NCBI RefSeq assembly: GCF_000769915.1
Contig: NZ_JRLV01000001.1
Coordinates: 355,797 to 419,796, forward strand
Source: Flavobacterium beibuense F44-8
GTDB lineage: Bacteria; Bacteroidota; Bacteroidia; Flavobacteriales; Flavobacteriaceae
Reading direction: 5' to 3'
DNA length: 64,000 nucleotides
In this document: piece after piece, positions 25,419-33,026 of the stretch
How positions within the stretch are numbered: position 1 is the stretch's first letter
Layout of the letters: each line of letters begins with the position of its first letter
Position numbers and translations under genes: made by a program
The notes under the pieces: generated by a model
Database searches by the model: none
Told to the model about the DNA's origin: nothing
What the model saw: only the letters and a program-made list of their open reading frames with translations

Positions 25419-26327
25419 ATGAAAGCAAATAATATTTTAGAAACTATAGGTAATACCCCTCACGTACAACTTAACAAGCTGTTTAAAGGCAAAAACGTAT
25501 GGATTAAGCTTGAACGCAATAATCCGGGGAACAGTATTAAAGACAGGATTGCACTGGCAATGATTGAAGATGCCGAGGCTAAGGGGCTTTTAAAGCCGGA
25601 TAGTGTTATTATTGAACCTACTTCGGGTAACACGGGTATCGGGCTGGCGTTTGTAGCGGCAGTAAAAGGATACAAGCTTATTCTTGTAATGCCTGAGTCG
25701 ATGAGTGTGGAACGCAGGAAGCTAATGTCTATTTATGGTGCCGAGTTTGAACTTACTCCACGTGAAAAGGGTATGAAAGGGGCTATTGAAAAGGCAAGGG
25801 AATTAACAGAGTCTACGCCAAATGCGTGGTCGCCAAGTCAGTTTGATAATCAGGCGAATGTTGATATTCACCGCAAGACCACCGCTCAGGAAATCCTGGC
25901 TGATTTCCCTGAAGGAATTGACTACCTGATAACGGGCGTGGGTACAGGCGGACACATAACAGGTGTGGCTGATATTTTAAAACAGAAATTCCCTAATCTT
26001 AAAGTGTTTGCTGTTGAGCCGGAAGCCTCTCCGGTATTAAGTGGTGGTGACCCGGGACTTCATCCTTTACAGGGAATAGGGGCAGGGTTTGTGCCTTCTA
26101 TTTACAGAAATGATCTTATTGACGGTGTAATTACAGTGGGGAAAGACGAGGCATTTGATTTTGCCCGAAACGTTGCAAAAACCGAAGGTATACTCTCAGG
26201 TATTTCTACAGGAGCATCATTAGCGGCTGTGAACAAAAAGCTGGCTGAAATTCCTGACGGGGCTACTGTACTTACCTTTAATTACGATACAGGAGAGCGT
26301 TACCTCTCTATTGAAGGATTGTTTTAA
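25419..26327 (+). CDS. cysM: Cysteine synthase (O-acetylserine sulfhydrylase, CysM-like)
   Basis: A 302-residue PLP enzyme that makes cysteine from O-acetylserine and sulfide (CysM types also use thiosulfate). Lys42 in [12 protein letters not shown] binds PLP; the phosphate/substrate loops are [10 protein letters not shown] and [16 protein letters not shown] follows near residue 267. The length and [12 protein letters not shown] sequence suit CysM as well as short CysK forms, so the letter is tentative. Cytoplasmic, co-transcribed with cysE. A terminator follows at 26355. Confidence 0.92.
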   Translation: MKANNILETIGNTPHVQLNKLFKGKNVWIKLERNNPGNSIKDRIALAMIEDAEAKGLLKPDSVIIEPTSGNTGIGLAFVAAVKGYKLILVMPESMSVERRKLMSIYGAEFELTPREKGMKGAIEKARELTESTPNAWSPSQFDNQANVDIHRKTTAQEILADFPEGIDYLITGVGTGGHITGVADILKQKFPNLKVFAVEPEASPVLSGGDPGLHPLQGIGAGFVPSIYRNDLIDGVITVGKDEAFDFARNVAKTEGILSGISTGASLAAVNKKLAEIPDGATVLTFNYDTGERYLSIEGLF

Positions 26328-26354
26328 GAATTGCTAACATTAATTTTGGTTAAA

Positions 26355-26390
26355 AGAAAAGCCCCGATGGAAACCATCGGGGCTTTTTAT
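26355..26390. terminator. Bidirectional terminator after cysM
   Basis: GCCCCGATGG-AAA-CCATCGGGGC, a 10-bp perfect stem with AAAA on the left and TTTTT on the right. It also serves the convergent yceI-type gene. Confidence 0.9.
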
Positions 26391-26410
26391 TTCAATTTAA
26401 ACTCTAATTA

Positions 26411-26980
26411 TTAGAACTTAAGATTTACAGTAAGTTCAAATTCATCGTAAATCATGTTGTCACCAAGACCATCAAAAATACTTCCTGACTTGTACTCAAT
26501 ACCATACTTAGTTCTGTCTACATTAAACGCTGTAGTTGCAGAATTGTTGTTTACAGTTAAATCAAAAGTAACCGGTTTAGTGATGTTTTTAATAGTTAAA
26601 TCAGCAGTTACAGTATAAACGTTACCTGATTTTACTTTAACAGATTTGAATACTAATTTTGAAGTAGCATGTTTGTCAGTACCAAAAAAGTCAGCAGCTT
26701 TTAAGTGACCTTCAAGTTTCTCTTTACCTTCACCTGCTTTAAGATCGGTAACAGTGATAGAAGTCATATCTACAGTAAAGTTACCACCTGTAAGTTTACC
26801 GTTTTTAAAATTAAGTACACCATCTTTAAAGTTGATAGTACCTTCGTGCTGACCTGTAACTTTTTTACCTACCCAGCTGATTTTACTTGATGAAGTGTTG
26901 ATTTTCTTGTCCTGAGCAGATGCTGTTATGGTTCCAAGAGCTACTACCAGCGCAACTACGATTGTTTTGAAATTTTTCAT
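26411..26980 (-). CDS. YceI family periplasmic protein
   Basis: A 189-residue exported lipocalin-like protein: signal peptide ending TASAQ at residue 22, then the YceI pattern SSSKISWVGKKVTGQHEGTINF, HLKAADFFGTDKHATSKLVFKS, TADLTIKNITKPVTFDL and DRTKYGIEYKSG. YceI proteins bind isoprenoid chains such as polyprenyl-type lipids or quinones, and are often induced by stress. It is the last gene of the marR operon, 27 bp after the nitroreductase gene, which suggests a quinone or electrophile link. Confidence 0.92.
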   Translation of the reverse strand: MKNFKTIVVALVVALGTITASAQDKKINTSSSKISWVGKKVTGQHEGTINFKDGVLNFKNGKLTGGNFTVDMTSITVTDLKAGEGKEKLEGHLKAADFFGTDKHATSKLVFKSVKVKSGNVYTVTADLTIKNITKPVTFDLTVNNNSATTAFNVDRTKYGIEYKSGSIFDGLGDNMIYDEFELTVNLKF

Positions 26981-27007
26981 TGTTTTAAATTAATTGAATT
27001 TAGAATA

Positions 27008-27640
27008 TTAGATAGTGATAAATAATTCGTTTTGAGGTTTTCTAACCTTTTTAAAGTGCTGGAAACCGTCTTCTTCATGACGGTAACCTACTGCTGCAAT
27101 AACAGCTGTGCTAAGACCAAGTTTGTCTAAGCCCAGTATCTCGTCAAATTGCTGAGCATTGAAACCTTCCATTGGAGTGGCATCTATTTTAAGTAACGCA
27201 GCAGTATTTATTAAAGTAGAAAGCGCAATGTAAGTCTGTTTTGCAGCCCATGTGTTTTTGCCTTCTTCTGTTTGGTTATTGATAAAACCATTAACCATAT
27301 CTTCAAACGGTTTTAGGGAGTCTTTTTCAACTTCTCTTACTTTACTGATATTCTCAATATAGGCATCCACATGTTTTTCGTTTACGTTTTTCTCATAGGC
27401 AAAAACGAATAGCTGAGAAGATTCGGTAATACCATCCTGATTGTAACCGGCAGCTTTAAGTTTTTGACGTACTTCCGGATTTTCAATAATAAGTATTCTA
27501 TACGGCTGTAATCCCATTGATGAAACACTTAGCTGTACAGCTTCTTTTAATGTTTCAAGATACTGAGCTGATACTTTTTTTGAAGGGTCGTATTTTTTTG
27601 TGGCATAACGCCAGTTTAAACTTTCAATATAATTTTCCAT
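27008..27640 (-). CDS. NAD(P)H-dependent nitroreductase/quinone reductase
   Basis: A 210-residue FMN enzyme of the nitroreductase fold. The FMN-binding N-terminal RYATKKYDPSKKV, SVSSMGLQPYRILII, the helix AAKQTYIALSTLINTAALLKID and DATPMEGFNAQQFDEILGL all match the NfsB/'NAD(P)H-dependent oxidoreductase' group. It probably reduces quinones, nitro compounds or other electrophiles by two electrons. It is 21 bp after marR in the same operon, and that position suggests induction by the compounds it removes. Confidence 0.88.
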   Translation of the reverse strand: MENYIESLNWRYATKKYDPSKKVSAQYLETLKEAVQLSVSSMGLQPYRILIIENPEVRQKLKAAGYNQDGITESSQLFVFAYEKNVNEKHVDAYIENISKVREVEKDSLKPFEDMVNGFINNQTEEGKNTWAAKQTYIALSTLINTAALLKIDATPMEGFNAQQFDEILGLDKLGLSTAVIAAVGYRHEEDGFQHFKKVRKPQNELFITI

Positions 27641-27661
27641 TATTTTTATATTCTAATTTGA

Positions 27662-28117
27662 TTATGTTGTTCTGTATTTTTCTAATAATGTATTTAGTGT
27701 TTCCTGCTCTTCAGGAGTCAGGTTCTGAGCAAGCCTGTTTTCATGATTGTCTATAGTAGGATCCAGTTCTTTTAGTAAATCCAGTCCTTTTTGGGTTATA
27801 GCGACTTCCATTTTCCTTCTGTTATCAGGGCAAACTTCGCGTGTTACCAGTTCTTTTAGCAGTAACTTGTCTACCAGTCGGGTTGTATTGCTGGTTTTGG
27901 CAATCATACGCTCCTGTATGACACACATGTTTGCAGGTTTCCCTTTTTGTCCTCTTAGTATCCTTAAAACATTATATTGTTCAGGCGATAAATCATGAGC
28001 TTTAACAATTTCATTAAAGTTTTCACCTATTACGTTTTGGGTATACATAATATTCAGAATAATCTTCTTAGGAAGACTCATGGGTACAGTTGCTTTAATA
28101 ACTTCTTCTATCTTCAT
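27662..28117 (-). CDS. MarR family transcriptional regulator
   Basis: A 151-residue winged-helix repressor. Dimer helix, then HDLSPEQYNVLRILRGQKG, the recognition part MIAKTSNTTRLVDKLLLKELV, and the wing REVCPDNRRKMEVAIT. Two Cys, in ANMCVIQ and REVCPDNR, could sense oxidants or electrophiles, as in MhqR/OhrR-type proteins; this is an inference. It starts next to three palindromes with a shared TTGTA-N2-TACAA core and leads the marR-nitroreductase-yceI operon. Autoregulation and control of the divergent thioredoxin operon are likely. Confidence 0.9.
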   Translation of the reverse strand: MKIEEVIKATVPMSLPKKIILNIMYTQNVIGENFNEIVKAHDLSPEQYNVLRILRGQKGKPANMCVIQERMIAKTSNTTRLVDKLLLKELVTREVCPDNRRKMEVAITQKGLDLLKELDPTIDNHENRLAQNLTPEEQETLNTLLEKYRTT

Positions 28118-28118
28118 A

Positions 28119-28132
28119 ATTGTATCTACAAT
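28119..28132. promoter_or_regulatory. Candidate MarR operator, site 1
   Basis: ATTGTA-TC-TACAAT, a perfect 6-bp dyad just 1 bp upstream of the marR start codon. Shares the TTGTA-N2-TACAA core with sites 2 and 3. Confidence 0.55.
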
Positions 28133-28148
28133 ATTTGTATGTACAAAT
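28133..28148. promoter_or_regulatory. Candidate MarR operator, site 2
   Basis: ATTTGTA-TG-TACAAAT, a perfect 7-bp dyad whose centre is 15 bp from site 1. It overlaps the marR -7 box and the -33 region of the rightward promoter. Confidence 0.65.
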
Positions 28149-28167
28149 TTACTATATTTTATATTTG
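28134..28167 (+). promoter_or_regulatory. Promoter of the thioredoxin operon
   Basis: TTTG at 28134-28137, 22 bp, TATATTTG at 28160-28167. Both boxes lie inside operator palindromes. Confidence 0.65.
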
Positions 28168-28177
28168 TATATACAAA
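28144..28177 (-). promoter_or_regulatory. Promoter of the marR operon
   Basis: On the minus strand TTTG (CAAA at 28174-28177), 22 bp, TAAATTTG (28144-28151). It mirrors and overlaps the rightward promoter. Confidence 0.65.
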
Positions 28178-28178
28178 T
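28163..28178. promoter_or_regulatory. Candidate MarR operator, site 3
   Basis: ATTTGTATATACAAAT, a perfect 16-bp palindrome centred 30 bp from site 2. It overlaps the rightward -7 box and the leftward -33 box. Confidence 0.65.
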
Positions 28179-28258
28179 GTTGTGTTAAAAATTTGTTAAT
28201 GGTAGATGAATAGTCTTTTTTCCCTTAATTTTATTGACCTTAACGTAAATTGACCTTA

Positions 28259-28828
28259 ATGAAAAAAATGCTATTAGCAGGGTTTGCGGCAATATTTTTG
28301 TTGTATTCCTGTAATGAAAATAAAGAAAAAGAGGGTGGAGAGGAAGTAAAGGAGGTTGTAGAAGCAAAAATGCCAACTCCCATGCATGTTTATACTAAGG
28401 ATAGTGTTATCGTAAATGCGTATAAATATGACGGACTGGAATACTTTCTTACCAAAAGTAACGATACTACTTATGTGGTTAATTTTTGGGCTACCTGGTG
28501 TGTACCCTGTGTAGAGGAATTACCTTATTTTGAACAACTAAACGAAAAGTATAAAAACGATAAGGTAAAAGTACTGTTGGTTAGCTTGGATATGCATAAG
28601 TCGGTTGAGAGCAGGCTTATCCCTTTCATTAAAAATAAAAAGCTTCAAAGCGATGTGGTTATGCTTCGTGATCCTGATGCAGATACCTGGATAAGAAAAA
28701 TAGATACCACATGGAGCGGGGCATTACCGGCAACCATTATATACAATAAAGATAAGCGTAAGTTTTACGAACAGTCGTTTACTTATAGTGAGCTGGAAAA
28801 AGAATTAAATAATTTTATCAAACCATAG
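28259..28828 (+). CDS. TlpA-like thioredoxin lipoprotein
   Basis: A 189-residue lipoprotein from ATG 28259. A TTG three codons upstream would only extend the signal peptide. Lipobox FLLYSC with Cys18, then a charged E/K-rich linker. The thioredoxin fold has a full dithiol site, NFWATWCVPCVEELPYF, and cis-Pro in GALPATIIYN. It acts in the periplasm as a reductase for heme-maturation or stress-damaged cysteines; the partner is unknown. First gene of a three-gene unit (next gene 13 bp away) driven from the promoter that overlaps the MarR-type operators. Confidence 0.87.
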   Translation: MKKMLLAGFAAIFLLYSCNENKEKEGGEEVKEVVEAKMPTPMHVYTKDSVIVNAYKYDGLEYFLTKSNDTTYVVNFWATWCVPCVEELPYFEQLNEKYKNDKVKVLLVSLDMHKSVESRLIPFIKNKKLQSDVVMLRDPDADTWIRKIDTTWSGALPATIIYNKDKRKFYEQSFTYSELEKELNNFIKP

Positions 28829-28841
28829 TAAATAATAAATC

Positions 28842-29462
28842 ATGAAAGCAATAAAATTTTTAGGCGCATTTGCCATAATAGGGGTACTGTTTGCCTTTAC
28901 AGTTAGTAAGTCGGCCGATGTTGTAAACGGATATAAAGTGGGCGATGTGGCAACCGATTTCAGTCTTAAAAACATTGATGGTAAAAAAGTATCACTAAAG
29001 GATTTTAAAGATGCTAAAGGTTACATCGTGGTGTTTACCTGTAATCACTGTCCTTATGCACAGGCGTATGAGGACAGAATTGTAGCGCTTGACAAGAAAT
29101 ACAAAAAACAGGGATATCCGGTAATTGCCATTAACCCTAATAATCCTGAGAAACTAAAAGACGATAGTTTTGAAAATATGCAGGTTAGAGCAAAAGAAAA
29201 AGGATTTACATTCCCATATCTTTTAGACGAAGGACAAAAAATATACCCGCAGTATGGTGCTACAAAAACACCACACGTTTATGTACTTCAAAAAACAGCT
29301 AAAGGTAATGTAGTTAAATACATAGGAGCTATAGATGATAACTATGAAGACGAGGCTGCAGTTACTAAAAAGTATGTTGAAGATGCAGTAAACTCACTTT
29401 TAAAAGGAAAAGAAGTTAGTGTAAAAGAAACTAAGGCTATTGGCTGTTCAATAAAAGCATAA
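28842..29462 (+). CDS. Thioredoxin family (AhpC/TSA-like) exported protein
   Basis: A 206-residue protein with an N-terminal hydrophobic signal (residues 4-20) and an AhpC/redoxin-like thioredoxin fold: DFSLKNIDGKKVSLKDFK, then the CNHC site in VVFTCNHCPYAQAYEDR and the DEGQKIYPQYGATKTPHVYVL region. The CxxC is of the CNHCPYA type, a common group of exported thioredoxin-like proteins with unproved activity. A C-terminal Cys in AIGCSIKA could be a resolving thiol. Co-transcribed with its neighbours (gaps 13 and 22 bp). Confidence 0.86.
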   Translation: MKAIKFLGAFAIIGVLFAFTVSKSADVVNGYKVGDVATDFSLKNIDGKKVSLKDFKDAKGYIVVFTCNHCPYAQAYEDRIVALDKKYKKQGYPVIAINPNNPEKLKDDSFENMQVRAKEKGFTFPYLLDEGQKIYPQYGATKTPHVYVLQKTAKGNVVKYIGAIDDNYEDEAAVTKKYVEDAVNSLLKGKEVSVKETKAIGCSIKA

Positions 29463-29484
29463 TACCTTTGCCAAAAATAACAGA

Positions 29485-29799
29485 ATGAACTTATCACAAC
29501 AGGAATGGTGGGACAAAGCACAGGAAGACGAAAATGCAGTTATTCTGGATGTCCGTACCGAAGATGAATGGAATCGGGGTATTATACCGGGAGCCATTAA
29601 TATAGATATCTATAAAGGTCAGGGATTTATTTATGCCGTTGAGGAGCTTGATAAATCTAAAAACTACTATGTGTATTGTGCAGCCGGAGGGCGAAGTGCA
29701 CAGGCCTGCAGTATTATGAATCAGTTGGGTTTTGAAACAGCCTATAACCTTATTGGGGGTATTACCCAGTGGGATGGTCCGGTAAATGAGCCTGAATAA
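29485..29799 (+). CDS. Single-domain rhodanese (sulfurtransferase)
   Basis: A 104-residue cytoplasmic rhodanese: VILDVRTEDEWNRGIIPGAINI, then the active-site loop YCAAGGRSAQA with its catalytic Cys near residue 69, and GGITQWDG at the end. It carries persulfide sulfur from thiosulfate, glutathione persulfide or another donor. Last gene of the thioredoxin operon. It closely resembles the rhodanese at 47685 (same NAVILDVRTEDE start), which belongs to the persulfide regulon. Confidence 0.9.
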   Translation: MNLSQQEWWDKAQEDENAVILDVRTEDEWNRGIIPGAINIDIYKGQGFIYAVEELDKSKNYYVYCAAGGRSAQACSIMNQLGFETAYNLIGGITQWDGPVNEPE

Positions 29800-29802
29800 A
29801 AT

Positions 29803-29832
29803 AAAAAAGAGAGCCATTTGGCTCTCTTTTTT
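29803..29832. terminator. Bidirectional terminator
   Basis: GAGAGCC-ATTT-GGCTCTC with A and T runs outside; the stop of the response regulator gene (29831-29833) is at its right edge. Confidence 0.87.
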
Positions 29833-30262
29833 ATTTTCCCGATGAGGTAAACGAGTTAATGTTTTCCCTCCAGTAATCAATAAGGTTTTTTATACGCTCC
29901 TTGTAGCTGTTATAGTCACTTCCCTTATGGATATAATCCTGAATTGAAAGTTTATTAGCCTGCCTTACAGATTGCTCGTCCTGAGCGTTAGAGATAAATA
30001 CATAAGGTATATCTTTATCCATAAATATCTCTTCCTGTAGTATTAATTCTCTTAGCTCAAAACCGCCCAGTTTTGGCATATTAATATCAGAAATTACAAT
30101 AAAAGGCTCTACTTCAGGTCTTCTTAAATAATCAAGAGCTTCTACACCGTCATGGAAAAATACCAGTTTGTTTTTATATCCAAGATCCCTGAATATCTCC
30201 TGTAAAATTTCCCTGTCGTCCTCATCATCCTCAATAATTAAAATATCCCTATGTTTTTTCAT
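29831..30262 (-). CDS. Single-domain response regulator (CheY-like)
   Basis: A 143-residue receiver domain with no output domain. Acidic pocket IIEDDEDD near residue 11, phosphorylated Asp in VISDINMPKLGG (about residue 58), switch Ser in VFISNAQD and Lys in YIHKGSDY. These are the CheY/Rcp1-type 'DINMPKLGG' response regulators common in Bacteroidota, which usually serve phosphorelays with hybrid kinases or phytochromes. No kinase gene is adjacent. A 20-bp palindrome sits in its upstream region. Confidence 0.9.
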   Translation of the reverse strand: MKKHRDILIIEDDEDDREILQEIFRDLGYKNKLVFFHDGVEALDYLRRPEVEPFIVISDINMPKLGGFELRELILQEEIFMDKDIPYVFISNAQDEQSVRQANKLSIQDYIHKGSDYNSYKERIKNLIDYWRENINSFTSSGK

Positions 30263-30373
30263 GATGGATTCTCGTTGCTGTTTTGGTTTGGTTTTTACTA
30301 TGCATAGATAGTAATTATTAAAGGCTTTGGTGTTATAATATTAAGCATGTTTTTTATCATTCTGACGTTTGAG

Positions 30374-30393
30374 ATATAAGTAATTACTTATAT
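30374..30393. repeat. 20-bp perfect palindrome in a divergent intergenic region
   Basis: ATATAAGTAA / TTACTTATAT, perfect over 20 bp, between the response regulator gene and the divergent thioredoxin gene. TTACTTA recurs just to the right (30394-30400). It is AT-only except for one G-C pair per arm, so an operator is possible but chance is not excluded. Confidence 0.5.
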
Positions 30394-30438
30394 TTACTTA
30401 AATTGCACAGGCATACAACTTTGTAATCCAACTGAAAA

Positions 30439-30957
30439 ATGAAAATAAAATCAATTTTACTTTGTCTCTTCCTATTAGGAAGTTTAACCGTGGTGCATGC
30501 TCAGGAGGATGCTTCTACGGTTTTACAAACGGCTTATACACAGGCTAAAAAAGAAAATAAAAAAGTGTTTGTAATATTCCATGCCTCTTGGTGCGGCTGG
30601 TGTAAAAAGATGGAAAAGAATATGGAGAGTCCGTCATGCAAAAAACTTTTTGATAATAATTATGTTACTACTTTCTTAACGGTACAAGAGTCACCAAAGA
30701 ATAAGAATCTTGAAAATCCAGGTGCTGCAGATCTTTTGGCAAAATACAAAGCATCGGGTGTAGGTATACCGTTTTGGGTAATACTGGATACCGACGGAAC
30801 TGTACTTGCTGATGCGTTTAACAGCAAAGGGGAGAACTTGGGTTGCCCGGCAACAGCTGAGGAAGTAGGGGAGTTTGTAAACAAACTTAAAAAAACGTCT
30901 AAGCTAACAAAAGCCCAACTTGACGTAATTTCACAGGTTTTTACTATTAAGAAATAA
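30439..30957 (+). CDS. Thioredoxin family protein (Thioredoxin_7, CGWC site)
   Basis: A 172-residue exported protein: signal peptide ending VHAQED near residue 21, then a thioredoxin fold with VIFHASWCGWCKKMEKNM, the DsbD-C/DUF255-like 'CGWC' active site, and the cis-Pro region GVGIPFWVILDTDGTVLADAF. It probably reduces disulfides in the periplasm. The fourth thioredoxin-fold gene in the window. No clear promoter; it is divergent from the response regulator gene and 37 bp upstream of the double GNAT gene. Confidence 0.87.
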   Translation: MKIKSILLCLFLLGSLTVVHAQEDASTVLQTAYTQAKKENKKVFVIFHASWCGWCKKMEKNMESPSCKKLFDNNYVTTFLTVQESPKNKNLENPGAADLLAKYKASGVGIPFWVILDTDGTVLADAFNSKGENLGCPATAEEVGEFVNKLKKTSKLTKAQLDVISQVFTIKK

Positions 30958-30994
30958 CTGTTCCGTACTTCGGGACATAAAAAGATGTCCTACT

Positions 30995-31837
30995 ATGGCC
31001 TTACTTTTTAAAACATTAGAAAGCACTGCAATACCTCAGTTACTGGAGGTGTTTAACAGTGCTTTTTCTGATTATGCCATCCCTATGAAACTGGATGAGG
31101 CTTTTTTTTGCCGTAAGCTACTTACCGAAGGTGTTTCATTATCACACTCGGCAGGGGTGTTTGATGGTGATAAACTGGTAGCTTTCATACTTCACGGTAT
31201 GGATGAGTTTAACGGAAGCAAAAACGTGTTTAATGCCGCTACGGGGGTAATTCCTTCACACCGTGGGCAACGTTTGGTAGAACAGATGTATAACTACATA
31301 CTCCCTATATTACATAAAGAGGGCTACAATCACCATCAGCTGGAAGTGCTTGAAGGTAATAATAAAGCCGAAAGGGCTTATGAAAAAGTAGGATTTCGCC
31401 GAACACGTTATGTAATAGGATATGAAGGTGTGGTTGAGGCTGTCCCGTTTTCAGATTTTGAGATAAGAGAGGTAGCCTATATCGACTGGAAATATGTACA
31501 GTCATTTTGGGATATAGAGCCTGCATGGCAAAACCATACTCCAACCATACAACGCGCTATGGACAGGCAAAAGGTAATAGCTGCCTTTGCAGATAGCCAA
31601 ATGGTGGGATATCTTGTATATGATACCTTTAACGGAAGGACTAAACAATTTGCCGTTAAACAAAACCATAGAAGAAAAGGTATAGGTCGTGCCCTTATGG
31701 CTACAGCTTCTCAGGCTTTGGGTAAAGTAGCCTTAATTAATTATGATGATAACGATGAGGGGGCAAAGGCATTTTTTAAAGCTTTAGGGCTAAAACCTAA
31801 TTACCGACTTATTAAAATGGTATATATTTACCCTTAA
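30995..31837 (+). CDS. Tandem two-domain GNAT acetyltransferase
   Basis: A 280-residue protein with two GNAT domains in a row. The first (residues 1-145) has ATGVIPSHRGQRLVEQMYNYILP and GNNKAERAYEKVGF; the second (about 155-280) has FAVKQNHRRKGIGRALMATASQAL with the classical R/Q-x-x-G-x-G/A acetyl-CoA loop, and ALINYDDNDEGAKAFFKALG. Tandem forms often act on amino acids or antibiotics, but the substrate is not readable here. A GGACAT/ATGTCC hairpin (30973-30990) lies just before the ATG. Confidence 0.85.
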   Translation: MALLFKTLESTAIPQLLEVFNSAFSDYAIPMKLDEAFFCRKLLTEGVSLSHSAGVFDGDKLVAFILHGMDEFNGSKNVFNAATGVIPSHRGQRLVEQMYNYILPILHKEGYNHHQLEVLEGNNKAERAYEKVGFRRTRYVIGYEGVVEAVPFSDFEIREVAYIDWKYVQSFWDIEPAWQNHTPTIQRAMDRQKVIAAFADSQMVGYLVYDTFNGRTKQFAVKQNHRRKGIGRALMATASQALGKVALINYDDNDEGAKAFFKALGLKPNYRLIKMVYIYP

Positions 31838-31842
31838 ATTTG
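31835..31842 (+). promoter_or_regulatory. -7 promoter box for the lipoprotein rhodanese gene
   Basis: TAAATTTG, a full TAnnTTTG match that overlaps the stop codon of the preceding GNAT gene; 22 bp to the ATG. Confidence 0.55.
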
Positions 31843-31864
31843 CATACACATTAAAATTTTAAGC

Positions 31865-32251
31865 ATGAAAAAACTATTTTATATCACAGCACTATTAATT
31901 ACACTTGTTTCCTGCCAGGCACAAAAGAAGGATGGAACTGAACTGGTTTCTCCTACAGAGTTTGCCCATAAGGTAGAAGCAGAAAAAGGTCAGCTTATTG
32001 ATGTACGTACTCCGGGAGAATATAAGTCGGGGTATATAGACGGAGCTGTTAACATCCACCTGTATGATAAGGACTTTGAACAGCGTATTGATAAACTGGA
32101 TAAGGAGGGAACGGTATATGTATACTGCAAAGCCGGAGGGCGTAGTGCCGAAGCAGTTGAAATTATGCACGAAAAAGGCTTTAAGCACATTGTAGAGCTT
32201 GATGGTGGTATGGATGCCTGGAATGAGGCGGGAGAGCCGGTAAAGAAATAA
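31865..32251 (+). CDS. Rhodanese lipoprotein
   Basis: A 128-residue exported lipoprotein: signal MKKLFYITALLITLVSC with lipobox Cys17, then a single rhodanese domain (QLIDVRTPGEYKSGYIDGAVNI, active loop YCKAGGRSAEAVEIM with catalytic Cys near residue 85, and DGGMDAWNEAG). It therefore handles sulfane sulfur outside the cytoplasm, unlike the two cytoplasmic single-domain copies. Its stop codon directly abuts the stop of the convergent DUF3995 gene with no hairpin between. Confidence 0.9.
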   Translation: MKKLFYITALLITLVSCQAQKKDGTELVSPTEFAHKVEAEKGQLIDVRTPGEYKSGYIDGAVNIHLYDKDFEQRIDKLDKEGTVYVYCKAGGRSAEAVEIMHEKGFKHIVELDGGMDAWNEAGEPVKK

Positions 32252-32674
32252 TTAGCCTATAAGGAAAATAAGATAGCAGAAAAAAGCTATTGCCAAACAT
32301 AAAGGTGAATAATAACGGGTATCATTCTTAGCAAAGAGGGTACCCTTTGTTTTTTTAAAGAAGCCTATATATTTAAAATCGCCAATAGCCCTTAATGAAA
32401 ATATCATCCCGATTACCAGTGTTGCATATTTAAAAAAGGTCAAACTTACATAAGCTTTAAAAATATCAAGGTTACCTATCATTATAAAGGCAAATATACC
32501 CAGTCCGGCAGCAACGGCAAGTGTCATTAAAGGTCCGGGTTTAAAAGCTTTATTACCTCCTTCTATTACGGGGATTACTGCATTAGTACCACGGGTGCCT
32601 CCCATGGCCCAATACACATGTAAAAACGATAGGAATATAAATATGGAGGTATTTACTAAAACAGGAAAAATCAT
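32252..32674 (-). CDS. DUF3995 integral membrane protein
   Basis: A 140-residue protein with four predicted membrane helices (about 3-23, 45-66, 75-92, 118-138). The N-terminal FLSFLHVYWAMGGTRGTNAVIP is the signature of DUF3995. Function unknown. Loops are short and basic residues (KKTKGTLFAKND) lie before the last helix. Its last codon abuts that of the rhodanese gene on the other strand. Confidence 0.82.
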   Translation of the reverse strand: MIFPVLVNTSIFIFLSFLHVYWAMGGTRGTNAVIPVIEGGNKAFKPGPLMTLAVAAGLGIFAFIMIGNLDIFKAYVSLTFFKYATLVIGMIFSLRAIGDFKYIGFFKKTKGTLFAKNDTRYYSPLCLAIAFFCYLIFLIG

Positions 32675-32746
32675 GACGGTTTAGTTTGGTTCCTATAAAG
32701 TTACCGCTTTTAAACCGTAATGATTTTAAATATTTAGAAAAATAAG

Positions 32747-33022
32747 TTATTGTGCTAAAACATCACGAATATCTTCGTGTTTGTCAAACATTTTTTTAGC
32801 AAAAGGGCACAACGGGATTATTTTGCTATTGTTGTTTCTTGCAAATGCTATAGCCTCATCAAGTAGTTTTTTACCTATACCTTTAAAGTCAGGATTACCT
32901 ACGGTGTGTTCGATAATAAATTTATCTCCTGCCCATACATAGGTCATTATACCAGCCTGTACATCGCCTTCTATAGCTTTAAAGTGGCCTTTTTTGCCAT
33001 CATCATAATGTTTTATTTCCAT
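32747..33022 (-). CDS. Small YjdJ-type GNAT acetyltransferase
   Basis: 91 residues from the ATG at 33022. An ATG 17 codons further upstream would overlap the pirin gene, while the chosen start leaves 4 bp after the pirin stop. YjdJ/COG2388 pattern: IMTYVWAGDKFIIEHTVGNPDFKGIGKKLLDEAIAFA, with the acetyl-CoA loop F-K-G-I-G-K-K-L intact, and KIIPLCPFAKKMFDKH with the typical 'CPF' segment. Function of the family is unclear. Last gene of the mhqO operon and the second pirin plus small-GNAT pair in the window. Confidence 0.85.
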   Translation of the reverse strand: MEIKHYDDGKKGHFKAIEGDVQAGIMTYVWAGDKFIIEHTVGNPDFKGIGKKLLDEAIAFARNNNSKIIPLCPFAKKMFDKHEDIRDVLAQ

Positions 33023-33026
33023 GGGG

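Noticed and set aside
28250..28252. TTG start for the thioredoxin lipoprotein
   Set aside because: ATG at 28259 gives a standard lipoprotein signal; the extra three residues add nothing.
30973..30990. GGACAT-AAAAAG-ATGTCC hairpin before the double GNAT as a terminator
   Set aside because: No T run follows and it ends only 4 bases before the ATG. It might affect translation, but I cannot support a role.
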